From Thioclava nitratireducens (GTDB lineage: Bacteria > Pseudomonadota > Alphaproteobacteria > Rhodobacterales > Rhodobacteraceae), in NCBI RefSeq assembly GCF_001940525.2, contig NZ_CP019437.1, positions 1,090,501-1,154,500 of the forward strand: a stretch of 64,000 nucleotides of DNA, read 5' to 3'. Numbering within the stretch: the stretch's first letter is position 1; each line of letters begins with the position of its first letter. A model generated the notes under the pieces. It had not been told where the DNA came from and did no database searches. It was given only the letters and a program-made list of their open reading frames with translations. Positions 35,675 to 45,101 of this stretch are shown one piece after another. Position numbers and translations under genes: made by a program.

Positions 35675-37743
35675 TCCGCGCATGGCATTTGCAGGACACC
35701 CGCCAAAGCCTCGTTCTGGCGAGTCACGACGAGAGGCTTCCCGAGATCGTCTATTGGGGCGCGGCGCTGCCCGAGGGGGAAGACCTCGCGGGCTTGGCCG
35801 TCGCGAGCGTGCCGGATGTCACCGGCGGGATGCTCGATCGCGCACCAGAGGTCTCGATCTGCCCCGAGGCCAGCGAGAGCTTCCCCGGAGAGCCCGGCCT
35901 GATCGCGCGCGACGGGGCGGGGCAGCCGTTGCGCCCCGCCTTCCGGTTCGAGAGCGAGACACAGACTGGCCGCGAACTGAGGCTTACCTATCGCGATGCG
36001 GCGCTTGGGCTGCGCTATAGCGCGCAATTCACGCTCGACCCCGACACCGGTCTGATCGCGGCGCGCGCAGAGCTGGAGAGCGATGAGCCGATTACGCTTC
36101 ATTGGCTCGCCGCCCCGGTGTTTCCCGGCCCGCAGCTGGCCGACGAGATGCTTGAAGTCTCGGGGCGCTGGATCGGTGAATTCCAGATCGAGGCGACGCC
36201 GTGGCGCCCCGGTCAGCGCGTGCGCGACAACCATACGGGCCGTACCGGGCACGAGCATTTCCCCGGGTTGATCCTGCCTGCGCGCGGCGCCACCAAGACG
36301 CAAGGCGAAACCCGCGGCTTCCATTACGGCTGGTCGGGCGGGCATCGGATGGTGGCCGAAGAGCTTCCTGACGGACGCAGGCAAATCCAGTTCGGTCATG
36401 CGAGCGGCTCCGAGCCGGAACCGGCGACGCGGTTCGAGACCGCGACGCTTTATGCCGCTTTCTCGGAGGCGGGCTCGAATGGCTGCGCGGTGGCCTTCCA
36501 GCGCCATCTGCGCAAACACGCCCCTTGGGCCAAGGCGCGCCCGGTGCATTACAACTGCTGGGAAGCGGTCTATTTCAAGCACGATCTGGCCGAGCTGAAA
36601 TCTATCGCAGAGCGCGCCGCCGCACTTGGTGCGGAACGCTTCGTGCTGGATGACGGCTGGTTCGGCAAGCGCGACGACGACACCAGTTCACTGGGCGACT
36701 GGGCGGTCGATCCGCGCAAATATCCCGACGGGCTGACGCCGCTGGTCGATCATGTCCAAAGCCTCGGGATGGAATTCGGCCTCTGGTTCGAGCCCGAGAT
36801 GGTCAATCGCGACAGCGATCTGGCGCGGGCCCATCCCGACTGGCTGCTGGGCCCGGACGATCAGATCGAGGGTCGTCAGCAGCGCGTACTCGACATGGCG
36901 AACCCGGCGGTGCGCGACCACCTCTTTGCCGCGATCGACGCGGTGCTCTCGGCCTATGAAATCGCTTACGTCAAATGGGACCATAACCGCGTGCTGCCGT
37001 ATCCCGACGCAGCGCAGGCGCGGGGCCTCTACAATCTGCTCGACCGGCTGCGCGCGGCCCATCCAGATGTGGAGTTCGAAAGCTGCGCCTCGGGCGGCGG
37101 GCGGATCGATTTCGGCATTCTCGAACGCACCGGCCGCGTGTGGCTCTCCGACAGCAACGATGCGCTGGAGCGGCTGCGGATCCAGCATGATGCCGCGCTG
37201 TTCCTGCCTGCTTGCGTCACCGGCTCTCACGTCGGCCCGCGCCATTGCCACACCTCGGGCCGGGTGATCGATATTCGCACACGCGCCTGGGTCGCGGCGC
37301 AACGTCATATGGGATTCGAGATGGACCCGCGCGAGCTGACCGCGGAGGAGGCCGAGGTGCTGACCTCCGTCACGCGCTGGTGGAAGGACAACCGCGACTG
37401 GCGGATGCGGGCGGATATCCTGCGGCTCGACAGCGCCGACCCGGCCGTGATCGCCGAGTTGCAGCTGGCCGAGGATGGTAGCCGTTTCGTGGCCTTCGCA
37501 GGTCAGGCGGCGACTTCCTCGCAGATCCTGCCGCGCCCCTTGCGACTGACGGGGCTGGACCCCGCAGCGCGCTATCGGTTGCGGCTGATTACGGCAGAAA
37601 ACCTGCCCCGGTTGTCGCGTGGGATCCCCGCGCTTAAGACCGGACCGGTTACGCTCAGTGGGCAAGCGCTGATGGGGCAGGGGCTCACACTGCCCTGGAC
37701 CTTCCCCGAGCGCATCCATGTGATTGAAGGAGAAAGACTATGA
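35671..37743 (+). CDS. Alpha-galactosidase, glycoside hydrolase family 36
   Basis: A 690-aa cytoplasmic GH36 enzyme, typical length and without signal peptide. Motifs are DDGWFGKRDDD at 327, the nucleophile D437 in YVKWDHNR, ESCASGGGRIDFGIL, and the acid/base D494 in WLSDSNDALE. It liberates galactose from alpha-galactosides such as melibiose or raffinose-type sugars after import. The ATG overlaps the permease stop (ATGA), showing translational coupling; the upstream frame extension to 35383 is inside the permease gene. The dgoK gene overlaps its end by 4 nt. Confidence 0.94.
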   Translation: MIRAWHLQDTRQSLVLASHDERLPEIVYWGAALPEGEDLAGLAVASVPDVTGGMLDRAPEVSICPEASESFPGEPGLIARDGAGQPLRPAFRFESETQTGRELRLTYRDAALGLRYSAQFTLDPDTGLIAARAELESDEPITLHWLAAPVFPGPQLADEMLEVSGRWIGEFQIEATPWRPGQRVRDNHTGRTGHEHFPGLILPARGATKTQGETRGFHYGWSGGHRMVAEELPDGRRQIQFGHASGSEPEPATRFETATLYAAFSEAGSNGCAVAFQRHLRKHAPWAKARPVHYNCWEAVYFKHDLAELKSIAERAAALGAERFVLDDGWFGKRDDDTSSLGDWAVDPRKYPDGLTPLVDHVQSLGMEFGLWFEPEMVNRDSDLARAHPDWLLGPDDQIEGRQQRVLDMANPAVRDHLFAAIDAVLSAYEIAYVKWDHNRVLPYPDAAQARGLYNLLDRLRAAHPDVEFESCASGGGRIDFGILERTGRVWLSDSNDALERLRIQHDAALFLPACVTGSHVGPRHCHTSGRVIDIRTRAWVAAQRHMGFEMDPRELTAEEAEVLTSVTRWWKDNRDWRMRADILRLDSADPAVIAELQLAEDGSRFVAFAGQAATSSQILPRPLRLTGLDPAARYRLRLITAENLPRLSRGIPALKTGPVTLSGQALMGQGLTLPWTFPERIHVIEGERL

Positions 37744-38630
37744 GTGACGCGGCTCCCGACTGGATCGCCGCCGATTGGGGCACGACGCATCTGCGTGTCT
37801 GGGCGATGCGCGGGCGCGAAGTGCTCGACCGACGGAGTTCCGAGCAGGGGATGGGCAAGCTCGCCCCCGCCGAGTTCGGACCGGTGCTGGAAGAGGCCGT
37901 TGCAGGCTGGGGCGCGGCTCCGGTCGTGACCTGTGGCATGGTCGGCTCGCGTCAGGGCTGGGCCGAGGCGCCCTATGCGCCGGTGCCCTGCGCCGCCCAG
38001 CCGCGTCTCGTGCGGGTGCCCGATCATGCGGCGCGCCCGGTCTATATCGCCTGCGGCCTGCGGCAAGACAGCCCGCCCGACGTGATGCGCGGCGAGGAGA
38101 CCCAGATCGCTGGCTTCCTGCTGCGCAATCCCGGCTTCGAGGGCACTATCTGCCTGCCGGGCACCCATACGAAATGGGTGGCCCTGCGCGCGGGTCGGAT
38201 CGAGCGGTTCCGCAGCTGTATGACCGGTGAGATCTACGACCTGCTCGCCCATCGCTCCGTGCTGCGCCACACGATCGGTAAGGGCTGTCAGGACATGGCA
38301 GCGTTCGACGCGGCGGTATCCGAGGCGCAGGCCGATCCTGCGGGCGCCTATGGGGCGCTGTTCGCGCTGCGGGCCGGGGCGCTTCTGGGCGCGCAATCGC
38401 CCGAAACCGCCGCCTGCCGCCTCTCGGGGCTGTTGATCGGTTGGGAACTGGCCGCCGCGCGCGATCTCTGGCAGGGTCAGCCCGTCGCATTGATCGGAAG
38501 CCCCGTTCTCAGCCCGCTCTATACCCGGGCGCTGGCAGGTCGCGGCATTGATGCGACCAGCCAAGACGCCGAAGACGTGACCCTCGCGGGGCTCTATGCC
38601 GCGCGCCAGACCATCGGAGCCGAAACATGA
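37740..38630 (+). CDS. dgoK: 2-dehydro-3-deoxygalactonokinase
   Basis: A 296-aa DgoK-family kinase. The phosphate-binding block [15 protein letters not shown] is at residues 9-23, with [20 protein letters not shown] and [14 protein letters not shown] following, all typical of DgoK. It phosphorylates 2-dehydro-3-deoxy-D-galactonate at O6 using ATP. It overlaps the GH36 stop by 4 nt and dgoA by 4 nt, so it sits in a tightly coupled pathway operon. Confidence 0.94.
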   Translation: MSDAAPDWIAADWGTTHLRVWAMRGREVLDRRSSEQGMGKLAPAEFGPVLEEAVAGWGAAPVVTCGMVGSRQGWAEAPYAPVPCAAQPRLVRVPDHAARPVYIACGLRQDSPPDVMRGEETQIAGFLLRNPGFEGTICLPGTHTKWVALRAGRIERFRSCMTGEIYDLLAHRSVLRHTIGKGCQDMAAFDAAVSEAQADPAGAYGALFALRAGALLGAQSPETAACRLSGLLIGWELAAARDLWQGQPVALIGSPVLSPLYTRALAGRGIDATSQDAEDVTLAGLYAARQTIGAET

Positions 38631-39235
38631 GCCGACCCATCATCGCCATCCTGCGCGGGATCACTCCCGCCGAAGCCATCCCCGTCTGCGAGGCGTTGAT
38701 CGCCGAGGGCGTCACCCGGATCGAGGTGCCGTTGAACTCCCCCGACCCGCTCGACAGCATCGCCGCGATGGTGGAGCGCTTCGGCTCGGACGCGCTGATC
38801 GGGGCGGGGACGGTGCTGACCACGGATCAGGTCGGAGCTGTCGCCGCGACCGGCGCGAAGCTGATCGTCTCGCCCAATTGCAACACCGACGTGATTGCCG
38901 CTTCCAAAGCCGCCGGTCTGCAGAGCTTTCCCGGCGTGATGACCCCGACCGAGGCCTTCGCGGCGCTCGCCGCAGGAGCGGACGGGCTCAAGCTGTTCCC
39001 GGGCGAGCTGATCGGCCCCGTGGGCTTGCGCGCAATGCGCGCGGTGCTGCCGCCCGAAGTGCCGCTCTTCGCGGTGGGCGGCGTCTCCGCCGAGAACATG
39101 GGCGAGTGGCATAAGGCCGGCGCTGCGGGCTTCGGCATCGGCTCGTCGCTCTACAAACCCGGCGACAGCGTGGATACCGTAGCCGGAAAGGCCCGCGCGC
39201 TGGTCGCCCGCTATGACGAGGTCTGCACGGCATGA
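38627..39235 (+). CDS. dgoA: 2-dehydro-3-deoxy-6-phosphogalactonate aldolase
   Basis: A 202-aa KDPG/KDPGal class I aldolase. [14 protein letters not shown] at the start, the catalytic Glu in [15 protein letters not shown], and the Schiff-base Lys in [15 protein letters not shown] near 126 identify it; the LNSPDP motif is that of DgoA rather than Eda. It cleaves the substrate to pyruvate and glyceraldehyde 3-phosphate. It overlaps dgoK and the lactonase gene by 4 nt on each side. Confidence 0.94.
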   Translation: MSRPIIAILRGITPAEAIPVCEALIAEGVTRIEVPLNSPDPLDSIAAMVERFGSDALIGAGTVLTTDQVGAVAATGAKLIVSPNCNTDVIAASKAAGLQSFPGVMTPTEAFAALAAGADGLKLFPGELIGPVGLRAMRAVLPPEVPLFAVGGVSAENMGEWHKAGAAGFGIGSSLYKPGDSVDTVAGKARALVARYDEVCTA

Positions 39236-40086
39236 GCTACGAGATTTACGACGACCGCAACTGCTTTCTCGGCGAGGGCGCGCTCTGGCATCCCGAACGC
39301 GGCCAGCTGTTCTGGTTCGACATCCTCGCAGGGCGGCTGCTCAGCCGCGACGCGAGCGGGCCCCGCGAATGGAACATTGGGCAGATGGCCTCTGCAGCGG
39401 GTTGGGTCGATGCCGACACGCTGGTGATCTCCACCGAAACCGGGCTGCGCCGTTTCGACATTGCCTCGGGTGCGCATGAGCCGCTCGTCGCGATCGAGGC
39501 CGACCGCGACGTCACCCGCTGCAACGATGGCCGCGCGGATCCGATGGGGGGATTCTGGGCCTCCACCATGGGCAGAAACGCGGAGACCGGCGCAGGTGCG
39601 ATCTATCGCTATTTCGAGGGCACGGTGGAGCGGCTTTTCCCCGAAATCTCGATCCCCAATTCGATCTGTTTCGCCCCCGATGGAAGGCGCGCCTATTTCT
39701 CCGACACGCCGAAAGGCAAAATCATGACGGTCGCGCTGGATGCGCAAGGCTGGCCAGAGGGCGCGCCGGAGATTTTCGTCGATCTGAGCGCGGATGGGCT
39801 GAACCCCGACGGCGGGCTGACGGATGCCGAGGGCGCGCTCTGGAGTGCGCAATGGGGTTCGGGGCGGGTCGCGCGCTACCTGCCCGACGGGCGGTTCGAC
39901 CGGGCGATCGAAGTCGGCGGGCGGCACAGTTCCTGTCCGGCTTTCGGCGGGCCGGAGTTCAAGACGCTTTTTGTCACCACGGCGAAGGAAGGGATCGAGG
40001 AACCCGATGCCGCGCAGGGCCGGGTCTATTGCGCCCCCGCCGGAGTCGCTGGGCGGCCCGAGCCCGCGGTGCGCCTGCCCGGGTGA
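39232..40086 (+). CDS. SMP-30/gluconolactonase-family lactonase (probable galactonolactonase)
   Basis: A 284-aa six-bladed beta-propeller lactonase. The metal-binding Glu is in [11 protein letters not shown] (about residue 16), Asn in [13 protein letters not shown], and Asp in [15 protein letters not shown]. It hydrolyses the lactone formed by the galactose dehydrogenase, completing the oxidative galactose route. The substrate is inferred from the operon; arabinono- and gluconolactones are possible too. Last gene of the plus arm, followed by a convergent hairpin. Confidence 0.88.
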   Translation: MSYEIYDDRNCFLGEGALWHPERGQLFWFDILAGRLLSRDASGPREWNIGQMASAAGWVDADTLVISTETGLRRFDIASGAHEPLVAIEADRDVTRCNDGRADPMGGFWASTMGRNAETGAGAIYRYFEGTVERLFPEISIPNSICFAPDGRRAYFSDTPKGKIMTVALDAQGWPEGAPEIFVDLSADGLNPDGGLTDAEGALWSAQWGSGRVARYLPDGRFDRAIEVGGRHSSCPAFGGPEFKTLFVTTAKEGIEEPDAAQGRVYCAPAGVAGRPEPAVRLPG

Positions 40087-40168
40087 TCGCGACGCTCCTG
40101 CCGCGCGAATCTCGTCGGCCGCGGGAGACGAGATAGCCGTTCAGGCGCCGGAAACTTTCTCTGCATAA

Positions 40169-40196
40169 AGGGCCGCGACGGATGCGTCGCGGCCCT
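40169..40196. terminator. Convergent hairpin terminator
   Basis: Perfect 11-bp stem AGGGCCGCGAC / GTCGCGGCCCT with a 6-nt loop between the convergent lactonase and PQQ-dehydrogenase genes. On the minus strand it is followed by TTTATG, giving a short U-run. Confidence 0.78.
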
Positions 40197-40228
40197 GAAT
40201 TTGAGGTTGAACGTGTTTTCGTGGCGGA

Positions 40229-41935
40229 TCAGTCGAGCTTGAAGATCGCCACGACATCGCCGCGCGGGAAGCCGAGCTGGAAGTTGCCGCCGGCTGCGAC
40301 CGCGACATATTGCTCGCCGTCGACCTGATAGGTGATCGGCGGTGCGTTGACGCCGGCACCAAGATTGAAGCTCCAGAGCTTCTCACCCGATTTCGCATTG
40401 AAGGCGTCGAACATGCCGTTGCCCTCGCCGGTGAAGACCAAGTTCCCGGCCGTCGCTAGCACGCCGCCGATCATCGGCTGCGGCGCGTCGTAGCTCCACT
40501 CGACCTTGCCGGTGTTGACGTTCACCGCGTCGAGCACGCCGGTCTGCATCGCCTCGTCGCCCTTGACGTTCTTGAACGTACTGCCCAGCCGAAGCGTACC
40601 CGGCAGCGTCGTCGTTTCGCCATCGGTCGTGAAGTTCATCAACTGGTTCATTTCCATGACGTAGAACAGGTTGGTCTCCGGCGAGTAGGCCGGCGGCGAC
40701 CATTCCGCGCCGCCATTGGCGCCCGGCAGAATCTTAACCCCGTCCTTGGTCGGCGGCGTGAACATGTTGTCCGACATCTTCACGAGCGGGTCCGACTTGC
40801 GGATCAGATCGCCGGTTTCGCGGTTCACCACATAGAGCCAGCCGACCTTGCCGGCCTCGCCCGCAGCGGGAACGACGTTGCCGTTGGAGTCCTTGGCGTC
40901 GAAGAGCACGACATTGCTGACGGCGTCGTAATCCCAGACGTCGTGCTTGACCTCCTGATAGTGCCATTTGCGCTTGCCGGTATCGGAATCGAGCGCGACG
41001 ATCGAGTCGGTATAGAGGTTGTCGCCTTTGCGGCTAGAGCCGTCGAGGTCGGGGTTCGGATTGCCGGTGCTGAAGATCACCATGTTTCGCTCCGGATCGA
41101 TTGCGGGGGTCGTCCAGACCATGCCGCCACCGGACTTCCACGAGTCGCCCTCGAACGTGTCGGGATCCGTCGCGTGCCAGCGCCACACTTCCTCGCCCGA
41201 CTTCGCATCGATCGCGGCGACGAAGCCGCGGATCGGCCATTCGCCGCCGGAACTGCCGACGATCACCTTGCCGTCATAGATTTGCGGCGCCATCGTTTCC
41301 GAGAACCCCGCTTGCGGGTCTGCGAGATTGGTCTTCCACACCTTTTTGCCTGTCTTGGCGTCGAGCGCGAGAAGATTGGCGTCGAGCGTCGCAATGTAGA
41401 CCTTACCGTAACCCACGGCCACGCCCCGGTTTACCGGGCCGCAGCAGGTCTTGACCTGCGAGACGTCATAGGTCGTGCTCCAATACGTCTCGCCGGTTGC
41501 GGCATCGACGGCCATGACCGTCATCTCGTTATCGACCATCGGTGTCGAGATATACATCACGCCATCGACGACGATCGGCGTGGTCTCGAAGCTGGCGACC
41601 TTTCCGGTCTGCACCAAGGCAACCGGGTGCAGTTTGTCGATATTGTCCGTCGTGATCTGGTCGAGTGGCGAATAGCGCTGGTTGCTGTAGCTCCGGCCAT
41701 GCAGCAACCAATCGGACTTGTTGTCCTTGGCGGATCGCATCGCGTTGTCGTCGACAGCGACATTCGCCGAAGCGGGAAGCTCCTTCATCTGGGCGCGGTT
41801 CGTGTCGCTCGTGCCCTGGATCTCGTCACTCTGCTTCGCGTGCGCAAGTGCCGGCAGGGCCGCCACGCATACGGACAGGATCAGAGGTCGGACGGCGCCT
41901 CGCGAGGTCGCGGTGAATGGTGGCAAATGTGCCAT
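40229..41935 (-). CDS. PQQ-dependent alcohol dehydrogenase, probable lanthanide type
   Basis: A 568-aa periplasmic quinoprotein with eight-bladed propeller repeats. Signal peptide spans about residues 1-33 (ending PALAHA). The adjacent-Cys disulfide is C164-C165 in KTCCGPVNRG. Metal-ligand candidates are E232 (SSGGEWPI), N292 (STGNPNPD) and the catalytic D316 in VALDSDTG. D318, two residues later, is the extra Asp that marks lanthanide-dependent enzymes (XoxF, PedH/ExaF); calcium enzymes lack it. The ALDSDTG and GFVAAID blocks resemble ethanol dehydrogenases more than methanol ones. ATG 41935 follows GAGGAGG. It is in an operon behind a cytochrome c gene with an EcfG-like promoter. No PQQ biosynthesis genes here. 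Confidence 0.88.
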   Translation of the reverse strand: MAHLPPFTATSRGAVRPLILSVCVAALPALAHAKQSDEIQGTSDTNRAQMKELPASANVAVDDNAMRSAKDNKSDWLLHGRSYSNQRYSPLDQITTDNIDKLHPVALVQTGKVASFETTPIVVDGVMYISTPMVDNEMTVMAVDAATGETYWSTTYDVSQVKTCCGPVNRGVAVGYGKVYIATLDANLLALDAKTGKKVWKTNLADPQAGFSETMAPQIYDGKVIVGSSGGEWPIRGFVAAIDAKSGEEVWRWHATDPDTFEGDSWKSGGGMVWTTPAIDPERNMVIFSTGNPNPDLDGSSRKGDNLYTDSIVALDSDTGKRKWHYQEVKHDVWDYDAVSNVVLFDAKDSNGNVVPAAGEAGKVGWLYVVNRETGDLIRKSDPLVKMSDNMFTPPTKDGVKILPGANGGAEWSPPAYSPETNLFYVMEMNQLMNFTTDGETTTLPGTLRLGSTFKNVKGDEAMQTGVLDAVNVNTGKVEWSYDAPQPMIGGVLATAGNLVFTGEGNGMFDAFNAKSGEKLWSFNLGAGVNAPPITYQVDGEQYVAVAAGGNFQLGFPRGDVVAIFKLD

Positions 41936-41978
41936 GTTCGGTCCTCCTCTCTTGAAATGATCAGCCGCGGCGGTCGGG

Positions 41979-42434
41979 TCAGTCGCAGGATGACTGCGAC
42001 GAGTCCGGCAACGGCTGCAGGTCCATCGCATCGATCGCTTTCTGGTCGATCGCGCTGTCCCCGGGTTTGAAACCGTTCTTGCAAAGCAGATAGGCGAATG
42101 TCTGGAGATACTGCTTGTCGGTCAGCTCGCCCGGGTCATCCTTGGGCATGTGCTTCGCGATGAAGTCGTATAGTTGCTTGCCGGTCATGCCGCTGTAATC
42201 GAGGCTGTCGGCGAATTTCTTGCCCGCCAGTGCCGGGCCTGCATCCCCCATCAGATCGCTGCCATGACAATCGGCGCAGTGCTTCTTGTACACGTCGTGG
42301 CCTGACGATGCCTGCTTGGATGTGAAAAGGGCCTGCTGGTCCGAAGAGCCCGGGTAGGCTGCGCTCGCGCAGAGGACAAGGGCGGTAACGAGGCCGGTCA
42401 GGGCCGTTCCGGAATGCGTGTCTAGACGTCTCAT
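41979..42434 (-). CDS. Periplasmic cytochrome c (c-type, one heme)
   Basis: A 151-aa protein with an N-terminal signal-like hydrophobic segment (about residues 10-27) and one heme-binding CADCH near residue 54; the axial Met is probably in IAKHMPKDDPGEL. It should accept electrons from the PQQ alcohol dehydrogenase encoded 43 nt downstream. The tail (PLPDSSQSSCD) contains an extra Cys. Similar to cytochromes partnering quinoprotein ethanol dehydrogenases. Its promoter region carries an exact GGAAC-N16-CGTT element. Confidence 0.88.
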   Translation of the reverse strand: MRRLDTHSGTALTGLVTALVLCASAAYPGSSDQQALFTSKQASSGHDVYKKHCADCHGSDLMGDAGPALAGKKFADSLDYSGMTGKQLYDFIAKHMPKDDPGELTDKQYLQTFAYLLCKNGFKPGDSAIDQKAIDAMDLQPLPDSSQSSCD

Positions 42435-42490
42435 GCTAAAAAACCTCGCTCAATAATGCTGGGACGGAGCGGTGGGGGATATGGTTCCCC

Positions 42491-42515
42491 AACGGATGCA
42501 AGGTGCCTTTGTTCC
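42491..42515 (-). promoter_or_regulatory. Sigma-EcfG-type promoter (cytochrome c/PQQ operon)
   Basis: On the minus strand GGAAC (42515-42511), a 16-nt spacer, then CGTT (42494-42491), an exact match to the alphaproteobacterial general-stress consensus. The predicted start of transcription is about 50 nt before the cytochrome c ATG. Confidence 0.65.
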
Positions 42516-42560
42516 ATTCTGCTTTGCGGGCATCAGGCAGACGGGGCTGCACCGAGCATG

Positions 42561-42586
42561 TTTCGGATGGGAAAGCGGATCCGAAA
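42561..42586. repeat. Inverted repeat TTTCGGAT-N10-ATCCGAAA
   Basis: A perfect 8-bp inverted repeat with a 10-nt spacer in the region between the cytochrome c gene and the thi riboswitch. It could be an operator for a dimeric regulator or a hairpin; it is not followed by a T-tract on the plus strand. Confidence 0.4.
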
Positions 42587-42753
42587 ACGACGCCGGTATC
42601 TTCGCTCTTTTCCGGCCTGACATATGACGGCGACCAGAATGGTTCCGCCGTTCAAGGATATGCGCTGGATGCTGATCGCGGCGAAGCTGTGGGCGCCTCG
42701 TCTGACCCGGCTTGACGGGCGGCGCGAAGGCTGTCACCTCTCGGAGCGAAGCG

Positions 42754-42828
42754 ACAGGGGCGCTCGGGCAACCGGGCTGAGACGAACCCTTAGAACCTGA
42801 ACCGGATAATGCCGGCGGAGGGAGGCGC
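42754..42828 (+). promoter_or_regulatory. TPP riboswitch (THI element)
   Basis: Conserved thi-box sequences occur in order and spacing: GGGCTGAGA (42774-42782) followed by ACCCT, then GAACCTGA (42793-42800), then GGATAATGCCGGCG and GGAGGGA. It lies about 75 nt before the thiM start codon and should repress the thiM-thiE-thiD-tenA operon when thiamin pyrophosphate binds. Confidence 0.95.
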
Positions 42829-42901
42829 GTGAGACGGTCAGGCGCGTTCCCGCCTTTGCCCCCTCGCACTTCTCCTGATGCCCGCAGCCAAGGAGAGAGC
42901 G

Positions 42902-43690
42902 ATGGAAGATCCCGGACAATATCTCGCGGCGATGCGGCAGACCGCGCCGCTCGTTCACAACATCACCAATTACGTCGCGATGAACGTGATGGCGAATGTT
43001 CTGCTCGCCTCCGGCGCCTCGCCCGCGATGGTGCATGCGCGCGAGGAGGCGGCCGAGTTCGCCGGACTCGCGCAGGCGCTCAGCATCAATATCGGCACGG
43101 TGTCGCCGCCCTGGGCGGAGGCGATGGCGGCGGCGGCCAAGGTCGCGAGCGCGCAGGGAACCCCGTGGGTGCTAGACCCTGTCGCGGTCGGCGCGACGGA
43201 TTATCGGCGTGCGCTCGGTGCGCGGCTCGTGGAACTGCGCCCGACGGCAATCCGCGGCAACGCGTCGGAGATCCTTGCGCTTGCGGGCGAGGCTGGCGCG
43301 GGGAAAGGGGCGGATTCCACTGAGAGTGTCGAGACCGCGGAAGGCGCCGCGCGGGCCTTGGCCCGGATGAGCGGGGCCGTAATTGCGGTGACCGGCGCGG
43401 TCGATTTTGTGACGGATGGGGAGCGCGCTGCGCGGGTCGCCAATGGCCATGCGATGATGCCGCGCGTGACCGCTCTGGGCTGTTCGCTGACTGGTCTGGT
43501 GGCTGCGTTTCTCGCAGGACAGCCTCGCTTCGAGGCGGTCGTCGCGGCGCTGGCTTATTTTGGGCTCGCCGGGGAGAGCGCCGGGGCGAGTGCCTCAGGC
43601 CCGGGAAGTTTTCAGGTCGCGTTCCTCGATGCGCTCTATGCGATCGACGCCGAGGCGCTGAGCGCCGGAGCTCGGATCGAATCCGCATGA
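42902..43690 (+). CDS. thiM: Hydroxyethylthiazole kinase
   Basis: A 262-aa ThiM kinase that phosphorylates 4-methyl-5-(2-hydroxyethyl)thiazole in thiamin salvage. HNITNYVAMNVMANVLLASGASPAMVHA-type N-terminus is diagnostic (written here as HNITNYVAMNVMANVLL near 20-36), WVLDPVAVGAT and RGNASEILAL follow, and the catalytic Cys is in TALGCSLTGLVAAF. ATG at 42902 has AAGGAGAG upstream; 42878 is a poorer alternative. First gene of the riboswitch-controlled operon, overlapping thiE. Confidence 0.95.
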   Translation: MEDPGQYLAAMRQTAPLVHNITNYVAMNVMANVLLASGASPAMVHAREEAAEFAGLAQALSINIGTVSPPWAEAMAAAAKVASAQGTPWVLDPVAVGATDYRRALGARLVELRPTAIRGNASEILALAGEAGAGKGADSTESVETAEGAARALARMSGAVIAVTGAVDFVTDGERAARVANGHAMMPRVTALGCSLTGLVAAFLAGQPRFEAVVAALAYFGLAGESAGASASGPGSFQVAFLDALYAIDAEALSAGARIESA

Positions 43691-44301
43691 TGATCCCGTC
43701 CATCTGTTTCGTCACCGACCCGGCCGCCCCGCAGCCGGTGCTCGCGCAAGCCGTGGCCGCGGCACGGGGCGGTGCAGGCTGGGTGCAGCTGCGCGACAAG
43801 GTGCTCCCCGATGCAGAATTCGCCGCGCTGGCCCGGACGCTGGTCGAAGCGCTTGCCCCCTATGACGTGCCGCTGATCGTGAACGATAGGGTCGCGGTGG
43901 CCATCGAGATTGGGGCCGCCGGGCTGCATATCGGCCAGAGCGATGGCGACCCCGCCGCGATCCGCCGCCGGATCGGGCCCGACATGCTCCTAGGCCTCTC
44001 GATCGAGACCGAGGCGCAGATCGCCGCCGTTCCTCCCGGCATCGATTATCTCGGCGTCGGTCCGATCCATGCGACCGGCTCGAAGCCCGACCATGCCGCC
44101 CCGATCGGCCATTCAGGCTTTGCCCGGATCGTCTCGCGCACCGATCTTCCCTGCCTCGCGATCGGCGGGATCACTGCCACTGACGCGCCCGCAATCCGCG
44201 CGGCGGGCGGTGCCGGTCTCGCGGTGATTTCTGCCATCTCGCGTGCCCCTGACATGGCGCGCGCCACCCGAACCCTGCGCAACGCATGGAGCGACACATG
44301 A
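43687..44301 (+). CDS. thiE: Thiamin-phosphate synthase
   Basis: A 204-aa TIM-barrel ThiE that joins hydroxymethylpyrimidine diphosphate and thiazole phosphate. Signatures are WVQLRDKVL, LIVNDRVAVA, GLHIGQSDGD, DYLGVGPIHATGSKPD and LAIGGITA. Its ATG overlaps the thiM stop (ATGA); a second ATG follows immediately. Slightly shorter than some homologues but complete. It also overlaps thiD by ATGA. Confidence 0.95.
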   Translation: MMIPSICFVTDPAAPQPVLAQAVAAARGGAGWVQLRDKVLPDAEFAALARTLVEALAPYDVPLIVNDRVAVAIEIGAAGLHIGQSDGDPAAIRRRIGPDMLLGLSIETEAQIAAVPPGIDYLGVGPIHATGSKPDHAAPIGHSGFARIVSRTDLPCLAIGGITATDAPAIRAAGGAGLAVISAISRAPDMARATRTLRNAWSDT

Positions 44302-45101
44302 TTCCCAATATTCTCACCATCGCGGGTTCCGACCCATCGGGCGGGGCGGGCATTCAGGCCGATATCAAGGCCATCTCCGCCAATGGTGGCTACGCGATGA
44401 GCGTGATTACCGCGCTGACCGCCCAGAACACGCGCGGCGTGCAGGCGGTGAGCCTGTGCGACACGGCGCTGATCGCAACTCAGTTGGCATCGCTGCGCGA
44501 AGACGTTCGTATCGACGCGATCAAGATCGGAATGCTGGGCGATGCCGCGATCATCGAGACTGTGGCCGAGAGGCTGACCGGGCTCGACTGTCCGGTAGTG
44601 CTCGATCCGGTGATGGTCGCGAAAGGCGGCGATCGGCTGCTGGCAGAGGCGGCGGTGACCGCGCTGCACAGCCTGCTGCCCCGGGCCGATCTGATCACGC
44701 CGAACCTGCCCGAGGCCGCCGATCTGCTGGGCTGCGCCGAGGCGACGAGCTTCGACCAGATGCGTGATCAGGCCCATGCGCTGCGCGAGATCGGGCCGCG
44801 CGCGGTGCTGCTGAAGGGCGGTCATCTGCAAGGCGACCAAAGCCCGGATCTGCTGGTCACGGCGCAGGAAGAGCTCTGGCTTGACGCACCGCGCATCGCG
44901 ACGCGCAACACGCACGGGACGGGCTGTACCCTGTCATCGGCGCTGGCGACATGGCTCGGGGCAGGGGTGCCGCTCGCGGAGGCCACCCAGCGGGCGAAGG
45001 CGTATCTGAGCGCGGCGATTGCGGCAGCTGATCGGCTGACTGTCGGGTCGGGGCACGGGCCGGTGCACCATTTCCACGCATTCCAGGAGAAGAAGAAATG
45101 A
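44298..45101 (+). CDS. thiD: Hydroxymethylpyrimidine/phosphomethylpyrimidine kinase
   Basis: A 267-aa ribokinase-fold ThiD performing both phosphorylations of HMP. TIAGSDPSGGAGIQADIK is at the N-terminus, VLDPVMVAKGGDRLL in the middle and the anion-hole/catalytic block THGTGCTLSSALA near the C-terminus. ATG 44298 overlaps the thiE stop; ATG 44286 is an alternative. Ends by overlapping the tenA start. Confidence 0.95.
   Translation: MIPNILTIAGSDPSGGAGIQADIKAISANGGYAMSVITALTAQNTRGVQAVSLCDTALIATQLASLREDVRIDAIKIGMLGDAAIIETVAERLTGLDCPVVLDPVMVAKGGDRLLAEAAVTALHSLLPRADLITPNLPEAADLLGCAEATSFDQMRDQAHALREIGPRAVLLKGGHLQGDQSPDLLVTAQEELWLDAPRIATRNTHGTGCTLSSALATWLGAGVPLAEATQRAKAYLSAAIAAADRLTVGSGHGPVHHFHAFQEKKK

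Larger units (their letters stand above)
42435..42753. other. Intergenic region between cytochrome c and thi operon
   Basis: 319 nt without a credible gene. It contains an EcfG-like promoter reading left (42491-42515), a perfect 8-bp inverted repeat TTTCGGAT / ATCCGAAA (42561-42586), and presumably the rightward promoter of the riboswitch-controlled thi operon, for which no clear -35/-10 pair could be chosen. Confidence 0.6.
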
